The notes under the pieces are model-generated. The model saw only the letters and a list, made by a program, of their open reading frames with translations. It was not told the origin of the DNA and ran no database searches. A stretch of DNA of 64,000 bases, from NCBI GenBank assembly GCA_947475065.1, contig CANJLB010000001.1, positions 62,001 to 126,000 of the forward strand. Reading direction: 5' to 3'. The DNA is from Opitutia bacterium. Lineage in GTDB: Bacteria > Verrucomicrobiota > Verrucomicrobiia > Opitutales > Opitutaceae. Of this stretch, positions 58,965 through 64,000 are shown piece by piece (positions within the stretch are counted from its first letter, which is position 1; every line of letters starts with the position of its first letter). The translations under genes and the position numbers were made by a program.

Positions 58965-59143
58965 TGACCGGTCTTGGCTATCGGCGGGAGCTGGCCGGGT
59001 GGATTGACTCCAAACCGCGCGAGGTGAACTGCCTGGAGATCACTGCCGAGCATTTTTTCCACGGCGACGAGCAGCGGCTGACCAGGCTGGCCGGACAATT
59101 CCCCCTGTTTGTGCATGGGCTGGGCCTGAGTCTGCTGGACTGA
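58961..59143 (+). pseudogene. 5' fragment of a DUF692 (MNIO-family) gene
   Basis: 60 residues reading 'MMTGLGYRRELAGWIDSKPR' and 'EVNCLEITAEHFFHGDEQRL', then 'TRLAGQFPLFVHGLGLSLLD' and a TGA. This is the N-terminal strand-helix unit of DUF692 TIM-barrel proteins, where G-x-G-Y-R, E-I-x-x-E-H-F-F and H-G-x-G-L-S-L are conserved and the His/Glu residues start the iron site. Intact members have ~280 residues. Family enzymes are multinuclear iron oxidases modifying Cys-containing peptides. Coupling by ATGA to a Cys/Gly-rich protein fits an enzyme-substrate or enzyme-partner pair that has been lost here. Confidence 0.68.
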
Positions 59144-59171
59144 CATACCCGTCCGTGATCTAAACCGCGCC

Positions 59172-59486
59172 ATGGCGTTTTACTCGGCTGTGCTCGGCAC
59201 GGCCGTGCTCAGACAGTCCGGCGTCGGACAGGAGTTTGGCCTGCTGCCCGGCTACGACAAAGGTGTGTCGGGCTGTCTCAGCGCCGGGCCGGACCAAGTG
59301 CCCTCGCACCACGGCCCGCTGGTTTATCTGAGTGTGAACGGCCGGCTCGACGCTGCGGTCGCGGCGGCAGTCGCAGCCCACGGCAAAGTGATCCAGCCTA
59401 AGATCGCCATTGGCGCGCACGGTTTCCGCGCCATCATCGAGGACTCCGAAGGCAACCGTATCGCGTTGCACTCAATGTCGGCGTGA
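59172..59486 (+). CDS. VOC-family (glyoxalase/dioxygenase-like) protein, 5'-truncated
   Basis: 104 residues from ATG 59172. 'MAFYSAVLGTAVLRQSG', 'VYLSVNGRLDAAVAAAVAAH', 'GKVIQPKIAIGAHGFRAIIE' and 'DSEGNRIALHSMS' follow the VOC (PhnB/YdeN-like) pattern with the C-terminal D-x-x-G-N-x-x-x-L-H. In-frame homology continues upstream of the ATG ('DIPVRDLNRA'), but the expected first strand and its start codon are missing, because the sequence joins the DUF692 fragment at ~59140. The shortened protein lacks its first beta strand and may not fold. Metal and substrate are unknown. Confidence 0.65.
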   Translation: MAFYSAVLGTAVLRQSGVGQEFGLLPGYDKGVSGCLSAGPDQVPSHHGPLVYLSVNGRLDAAVAAAVAAHGKVIQPKIAIGAHGFRAIIEDSEGNRIALHSMSA

Positions 59487-59543
59487 AGTCCGCCCACCGG
59501 TGGCGCGCTCGCCTCTGGCCGGCGGCTTTGCCATGAGCGGGCC

Positions 59544-60728
59544 TCAACCGACGTTGCGGCGGAAGGCGGCGACGAAAAAACCGTCGGTATCGTGGCGGGC
59601 CGGAAGGACGGTGAGCGCCAGGCCATCGTCGGGAAACCCAAAACGTTCTTGGAGCGGCGCGGGAGCAAAGCTCGGTGCGGCCGCAAGAAAAGCGGTGACG
59701 ACATGCTCGTTTTCCATGCGACTGAGGGAACACGTCGCATAGATCAGCAGGCCACCCGGGCGGACGGACGACGCAAACTCGCGGAGCAGCACAAGCTGCT
59801 GCGCCGCGTGCGCGGTGATGTCGGCGGGCGTGGTGCTCCATTTCAGGTGCGGTGCGCGCCGCCAGGTGCCGGACCCGCTGCACGGGGCGTCCACGAGGAC
59901 GCCGTCGTAGCCGTCGGGGGCGGGGCGAGCGACGACGCGGATGTTGGCGAGGCCGGCGCGGGCGGCGCGCGTTTGCAGCTCGGTGAGTGCGGCGGGGCGG
60001 ATGTCGTGCGCGTCAACCTGGCCGTCCGGGCCGAGCAGGCGGGCGAGCTGGAGTGTCTTGCCGCCCGCACCGGCGCAGGCGTCAAACCAGCGGCCGCCGG
60101 GCGCGATGGGCGCGGCGGCGAGCACGAGCTGAGAGCCGAGGTCCTGCACTTCAATTTGCCCGGCACGGAAGGCTTCCGTTTTTGTCACATCGGCCTCGGT
60201 GTCGAGCCGCAGTGCGCCCGGCAGGACCGGCGACAGAAATAATTTCCAGCCGAACCCGGCAAACTCGGCCAGGATTTTTCCCGGCGCGTCTGTCTGGAAC
60301 CGCAGCCAAAGCGGGGCGCGACGGTTGAGCGCGGCCAGCTCGGCCGGGGCGAACGCCGCCGGGCAGTGCTCGCGAAACCACGTCGGCAGCAGCTCCGCCG
60401 GATTCCCGGCCGGCGGCATGCCGGTGGCGAGCGCCGCGCGGAAGGCGGACGTGTCCCTGGTCTCGGCCGCCAGCCATGCCGTGACGCGCACCACCTCGGC
60501 CATCTGCCCATCAAGCTGTGGCTCGATCCACGGCAAGTGGCGCAAGACAGTAAAAACGAGCTCACGATAGAGCCGGCGGTCACGCGCACCAAAACCCGGG
60601 TTGGCGGCAAGCAGTCGCTGGAGACGCACCGGCAGATTGCGGTCGCTCCGCCAGTGCGGGCGCAACGCGGCGCAGAGCCGCAGGAAGTGCTGCGCCTGGC
60701 GGTCGGCGATGCGGGCGGGCGGTGTCAT
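59544..60728 (-). CDS. RsmB/NOP-family rRNA cytosine-C5 methyltransferase
   Basis: 394 residues. The N-terminal NusB-like helical domain (~1-140: 'RQAQHFLRLCAALRPHWRSD', 'FGARDRRLYRELVFTVLRHL') and the PUA-less SAM domain are typical of RsmB (16S rRNA m5C967) relatives: 'GQIEVQDLGSQLVLAAAPIA', SAM loop 'FDACAGAGGKTLQLARLLGP', 'VDAPCSGSGTWRRAPHLKWS' (PC catalytic-release motif) and 'IYATCSLSRMENEHVVTAFL' (TC motif with the nucleophile Cys). It methylates RNA using SAM; the exact site is not predictable. ATG 60728. Confidence 0.88.
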   Translation of the reverse strand: MTPPARIADRQAQHFLRLCAALRPHWRSDRNLPVRLQRLLAANPGFGARDRRLYRELVFTVLRHLPWIEPQLDGQMAEVVRVTAWLAAETRDTSAFRAALATGMPPAGNPAELLPTWFREHCPAAFAPAELAALNRRAPLWLRFQTDAPGKILAEFAGFGWKLFLSPVLPGALRLDTEADVTKTEAFRAGQIEVQDLGSQLVLAAAPIAPGGRWFDACAGAGGKTLQLARLLGPDGQVDAHDIRPAALTELQTRAARAGLANIRVVARPAPDGYDGVLVDAPCSGSGTWRRAPHLKWSTTPADITAHAAQQLVLLREFASSVRPGGLLIYATCSLSRMENEHVVTAFLAAAPSFAPAPLQERFGFPDDGLALTVLPARHDTDGFFVAAFRRNVG

Positions 60729-60882
60729 GGGAAAATCAAAAATGGAAATCTCCCCGGTGCCAATCCTCCCGCGGTTCAGGCCTGGACGGCAAAATGAGGA
60801 CGTGCTGCGCGTGGGCGCGGAATTCCGATCGCCGGGAGAGTTCGAGCACGCGGCCTCGCTCCACGATCCAGTCCCGGCGCGC

Positions 60883-62979
60883 TCACCATTTTTTCATCTC
60901 GACCTCAATGTTGAAGCCAAAGGAGCTTTCGCGGCGCGGGCCCTGGTAGAACACGATGAGGTAGCGGACGAGCCAGAGGTTGCCGAGGTTCTGGCGCAGG
61001 CCGTAGTCCTGCTCGACAAGGCGCGAGAGGCGGGCATCGTAATGGAAGCGGGCGAGCAGCTGGTTCACCTCGTTGAGCCGCCAGCCGCCATCGAGCACAT
61101 ATTCCTCGAGCTGGTGCTCCAGAAAATGCGAGCCAAGGCGCGCGAACCACGCGTCGCCGTCGCGGACCGTCACACCGGTGTTGAACTCGCGCAGCGCGGC
61201 GTTGCGCGGATCCACGCGGCTGAAGGCGTCCACGCGCAGCCAGGGCGCAGGCATGAGGGCGAACTCGGTCTGCACGGCGGAGAACGGACGCTGCGCAGCC
61301 GCACGGCTCAGCCGCCAGTCCACGGCGAGGTTCAGCACGGCGAGGTCGCGCGAGCCGTAGCCCGGATCGCGCGTCTGGAGCGTGTTGTCCACCCCGAGGC
61401 GGACGGTATTGGATGCGCTTAGCCGGTCAATGTCCCGCGTGCCCGACAGCCCGAGCGGCTGCAGGTAGGTCGAAAACGCACCGCGATCAATCGCCGGGAT
61501 GAAGGCCGCGCCGCTCGCCGCACCGGGAATGTAGCGGTAGGAGAGGTTCGGCGTAACGAGGTGGCGGAGGCCGTTGATACCCAGCCGTTCGTTGTTGTAG
61601 CCGTAGATTGCGCTGGCGCGCAGCTCCGCGTCGGCCCCGATCTCGCCGAGCGCGCGGGTGTAGGTCGAGCGGCCGCCGGTGGCGTCGGCGTAATAGGTGA
61701 GGCGCGCGCCGGCGACGGGTTTCACCGAAAACCACTCGCGCGGCGTAAACGGGCGCGTGAGCTCATACACGCTGTCCAGCCGCTTGCTCGTCACCATCGG
61801 GCCGGGCGGCGTCACCGGGCGCTCCTGCAGCAGGGCCGCGCTCGCGGCAAAAGTTTCATAAAATCCCAGGCCCAGCGCGGTGGGCAGCTGGTCGTAGCGC
61901 AGCTCGGGCAGACGCTGTTGCGTCCGGAAAAAACGGTTCGGCTGCGCGCGCAGAAACAGCGACGTGACGCTGTTGTTCTCCGTGAGCGCAGCCTCGAGAA
62001 ACGTGTCGGGTTCCTGCACGGGATAAAATTTATCCGGGCGGAAATCGCGCACAATCTCAGAGTCCGACCAGTAGCTGAGCTGACCGAAAATGCTGAAATT
62101 TTCACCCATCTCCTCGTGGTGCCGCCACTCGACGAAACCGCGGTCCTCCGGCACGGGGCGTGCGAGGATGTCGGTCTGGCGGTCGCCATAGTCGTGGATA
62201 TAGCCGGTGCGGAGCGTGTCCTCGATCACGAAGTCGGGCCGCTCCACCTTGAACGCCGCGGCCGGGCCGAGCAGCAGGCCGCGTTGCGAATAAAACCCAA
62301 GGTCGCCGCCCAGTTGGAGGCCCGGCCTGGCCGGCACCAGCAGGCCGGCATCGAGAAACGCGCCGAGCGACGCACGGTAGCCGGCCCGCAACGACACGTC
62401 GCGGAGCAGCGGGTCGTTGGCCGACAGGCTGGTGAACGGCACCGAAAACAGCCCGAGGCTCCCCAGGCCAAGCCGGGGCCGTTCGGCGTGCAGGTTCTGG
62501 TTGGTCAGGTCGAGCGTGAGCGAGCTGTCGTGCAGCACCGGCGCCCATAATCCGGGCTCGGTATAGGTGATCTGCGCGTCTTTGACCGTGATTTTATCCG
62601 GCCCGCCCTGCAGCGTGGTGCCAGTGACATTCAGCGACTGATACGTAAAACGTGGGCCGATAACGGCGTAAGTGCGCGTGGCAGAATTGTAGGTGATCTT
62701 ATCGGCCAGCAACCGCAACGCACCCCGCGTCAGCACGACATTGCCGCTCGCCACGGCGATTCCCGTGGCCTGCGTGTAGCGGATTTCATCGGCCAGCAGC
62801 AGCACCTCGCCATCGGTGGCCCGGACCGGAACGGAGGGGCCGCGTGCGTATACAATCTCACCGTTGAAGTCAGCCCGCGCGGTCCCGCCATCCGGGGCAA
62901 AGATTTGGAGCCGCGTCTCGGCCGCGCGCAGCGCGGCGACAGCGAGGAAGGTCAGGAAAAACGGGAGTAAACGGCGCAC
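60883..62979 (-). CDS. lptD: LPS-assembly protein LptD/OstA-like outer-membrane beta-barrel
   Basis: 698 residues from GTG 62979, chosen because it gives a good signal peptide ('RRLLPFFLTFLAVAALRAAE'); the frame extends to an ATG at 63105. Residues ~25-190 form an OstA/LptA-like beta-jelly-roll ('DFNGEIVYARGPSVPVRATD', 'LLLADEIRYTQATGIAVASG', 'NVVLTRGALRLLADKITYN', 'VKDAQITY'). The rest is a barrel of alternating strands ('LGGDLGFYSQRGLLLGPAAA', 'VTPNLSYRYIPG') ending in 'SSFGFNIEVEMKKW', whose aromatic last residue suits barrel insertion. LptD places lipopolysaccharide in the outer leaflet, supporting a diderm host. The usual Cys pairs are not evident. Confidence 0.78.
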   Translation of the reverse strand: MRRLLPFFLTFLAVAALRAAETRLQIFAPDGGTARADFNGEIVYARGPSVPVRATDGEVLLLADEIRYTQATGIAVASGNVVLTRGALRLLADKITYNSATRTYAVIGPRFTYQSLNVTGTTLQGGPDKITVKDAQITYTEPGLWAPVLHDSSLTLDLTNQNLHAERPRLGLGSLGLFSVPFTSLSANDPLLRDVSLRAGYRASLGAFLDAGLLVPARPGLQLGGDLGFYSQRGLLLGPAAAFKVERPDFVIEDTLRTGYIHDYGDRQTDILARPVPEDRGFVEWRHHEEMGENFSIFGQLSYWSDSEIVRDFRPDKFYPVQEPDTFLEAALTENNSVTSLFLRAQPNRFFRTQQRLPELRYDQLPTALGLGFYETFAASAALLQERPVTPPGPMVTSKRLDSVYELTRPFTPREWFSVKPVAGARLTYYADATGGRSTYTRALGEIGADAELRASAIYGYNNERLGINGLRHLVTPNLSYRYIPGAASGAAFIPAIDRGAFSTYLQPLGLSGTRDIDRLSASNTVRLGVDNTLQTRDPGYGSRDLAVLNLAVDWRLSRAAAQRPFSAVQTEFALMPAPWLRVDAFSRVDPRNAALREFNTGVTVRDGDAWFARLGSHFLEHQLEEYVLDGGWRLNEVNQLLARFHYDARLSRLVEQDYGLRQNLGNLWLVRYLIVFYQGPRRESSFGFNIEVEMKKW

Positions 62980-63089
62980 GTTGCCCAGCAGCAAAAACAG
63001 CGCCCCGGCCGCAAGCAAGCCCCGCCTGCGCCCCGCCGTCGTGCCCGTTCGCCGTCCGTTCTCGCTCACCGCCGCCCGGCCCAGCAGGG

Positions 63090-63470
63090 TCACGCCCCGC
63101 CGCATCCGCTCTCGGGCGGCAGCAACAGGTACGGGGCGAGCGTGCGGCGGAGCTCGGCGATCAACGCCGCTTCCATCGGCTCGTACACATCCTCGATGAA
63201 CAGGCAGACGATCTTTTTTTCCGCCAATTTTTCGCGAAATTTTTCCGCGAGGCGGTCCTTGTGCTTTTTCTCCATCACAAAAATCAGATCCGCCCAGCCG
63301 AGGTCGCCCGCAGTCAGCCGGACGCGCGCGTCGTTGGCCACCCCGCGCGACCTCACCTGATACGATTGCACGCCGGCGAACATCCTTTCCGCTGTCAGGC
63401 TGCGGATTTTGTTCCGGGCGCAGACGAACAGGATTTTCTTCGGGCCATCCGTTTCAATCAGACCGGGCAT
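63090..63470 (-). CDS. Predicted low-molecular-weight protein-tyrosine phosphatase-like protein
   Basis: 126 residues. 'KILFVCARNKIRSLTAERMF' has the C-x5-R loop (C-ARNKI-R-S) of a small phosphatase subgroup (COG4551-like). 'VRSRGVANDARVRLTAGDLG' and 'WADLIFVMEKKHKDRLAEKF' match family strands, and 'VCLFIEDVYEPMEAALIAEL' provides the late Asp region. Intact LMW-PTPs have D-P in the general-acid loop; here it is D-V-Y, so activity needs testing. The gene ends inside the N-terminal extension of the lptD frame. Confidence 0.75.
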   Translation of the reverse strand: MPGLIETDGPKKILFVCARNKIRSLTAERMFAGVQSYQVRSRGVANDARVRLTAGDLGWADLIFVMEKKHKDRLAEKFREKLAEKKIVCLFIEDVYEPMEAALIAELRRTLAPYLLLPPESGCGGA

Positions 63471-63488
63471 GAATGAACCAAGGAAACT

Positions 63489-64000
63489 TCACGTCTTCTG
63501 CGTCTTGATCTCAACCACATCGTGCGGGGCGGCCTCACGCTGGCCGGCGGGAGTCACGCGGATGTAACGGGCCTTCGCGCGCAGCTCGGGCAGATTCTTC
63601 GCACCGAGGTAGCCCATCCCGCTTTGCAAGCCGCCGAGCAGCGCGGAGAGCACGTCGTCGGCGGTGCCGCTGACCTCCTTGAGCGCCTCAATGCCTTCGG
63701 CGGTGAGCTTGCGGGTGGTGTCGGCCTTGTCCTGCCCGTAGCGCGCGGCGCTGCCGGCCTTCATCGCGGCGATGCTGCCCATGCCGCGGTACTGTTTATA
63801 GAGCTTGCCGTTGATTTCCATGATCTCACCGGGGGCCTCCCGACAGCCGGCGAGCAGACCGCCGAGGATGACGGCGTCGGCCAGCGTGAGCGCCTTCACA
63901 ATGTCTCCGCTCTTGGTGATGCCGCCGTCGGCGAGGGTTTTCACACCGTGTTTCGCCGCGCCGCGCCCGGCGACATGGAGCGCCGTGAGCTGCGGGATGC
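63489..64000 (-). CDS. guaB: IMP dehydrogenase, C-terminal part (cut by window end)
   Basis: The last ~170 residues of IMPDH, which oxidises IMP to XMP in guanine nucleotide synthesis. Visible: '[20 protein letters not shown]' (phosphate/substrate-binding ADGGI), '[20 protein letters not shown]' with '[20 protein letters not shown]' (flap MGS and YRGMGS), and '[20 protein letters not shown]' and '[20 protein letters not shown]' at the C-terminus. The frame is open to the window edge, so the N-terminus and CBS domains lie outside. Confidence 0.95.
   Translation of the reverse strand, partial: IPQLTALHVAGRGAAKHGVKTLADGGITKSGDIVKALTLADAVILGGLLAGCREAPGEIMEINGKLYKQYRGMGSIAAMKAGSAARYGQDKADTTRKLTAEGIEALKEVSGTADDVLSALLGGLQSGMGYLGAKNLPELRAKARYIRVTPAGQREAAPHDVVEIKTQKT

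Noticed and set aside
62980-63105. N-terminal extension of the LptD-like protein to ATG 63105
   Set aside because: It precedes the signal peptide, is Arg/Gly-rich, and overlaps the preceding gene; the GTG at 62979 gives a standard export signal. Not fully excluded.
1-64000. Prophage, insertion sequence, integrase or restriction-modification island
   Set aside because: No transposase, integrase or phage structural gene was found. The small-terminase-like gene and the hsdR-like stub are isolated and not enough for an island call.

Overview
The window looks like chromosomal DNA of a high-GC Verrucomicrobiota bacterium, most likely an Opitutaceae-type lineage (inference). Reasons: a tandem PEP-CTERM family, a menaquinone (menF/menD/menB) locus, PPi-dependent phosphofructokinase beside pyruvate kinase, LptD/OstA and LolA-like envelope proteins of a diderm, very few Shine-Dalgarno-like leaders, and abundant short degenerate intergenic repeats. 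No rRNA, tRNA, CRISPR array, complete insertion sequence or prophage was seen.

Layout. 0-5 kb: 3' end of sufD, tspO, a 3' stub resembling type I restriction hsdR, an uncharacterised Pro-rich protein with a probable upstream frameshift, sufT and a MATE transporter. 5-15.5 kb: an Ig-like/propeller ORF with no start, an alpha/beta hydrolase, mutS, a GspF/PilC-like protein, a frameshifted 5' stub of pyruvate kinase, a phosphatase-TPR-sulfotransferase fusion and a GNAT-like protein. 15.5-22.3 kb: three PEP-CTERM paralogues (start codons ATT, ATG, GTG), intact pyk, a DUF1275 protein, a small unknown and PPi-PFK, with three strong intrinsic terminators. 22.3-34.2 kb (mostly minus strand): DUF4097 protein, hisI (plus), a two-gene ABC exporter, a low-GC unknown coupled to menB, menD, a cytochrome/DUF1573 lipoprotein, a menD::menF scar, menF carrying an in-frame 69-bp palindrome, and metG. 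34.3-39.7 kb: two divergent signalling loci. 39.8-43.6 kb: a pseudopilin operon with a very large PilX-like protein. 43.7-54.7 kb: rdgB, ribD, an MBL hydrolase, lpd, a YvlD-like protein, a glycosyltransferase, a sugar-ABC ATPase, an AT-rich island, LolA-like, secG, trxA and scpA. 54.8-59.5 kb: a cluster of truncated genes (circularly permuted ATP-grasp, transglutaminase-like, TIGR04222-like Cys/Gly-rich membrane protein, DUF692/MNIO, VOC) around an intact ABC exporter and a nucleotidyltransferase. 59.5-64 kb: RsmB-type methyltransferase, lptD, a phosphatase-like protein and the C-terminal end of guaB.

Two themes run through the window. First, gene-end stubs are unusually frequent: hsdR, pyk, menD::menF, ATP-grasp, transglutaminase, TIGR04222 and DUF692, plus 5'-less Ig-like and VOC genes. 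This suggests repeated small deletions and duplications. Second, short repeats lie not only between genes but inside coding sequences, where they remain in frame: a 30-bp-arm palindrome in menF, and AT-rich 'aaatcc'-type repeats in mutS and twice in the phosphatase fusion. The strongest candidate for unfamiliar biology is the decayed, ATGA-coupled TIGR04222-DUF692 pair with its Cys/Gly-rich tail, which resembles a substrate/partner plus MNIO-enzyme arrangement. Homology statements come from reading the translations by eye; no database search was run.
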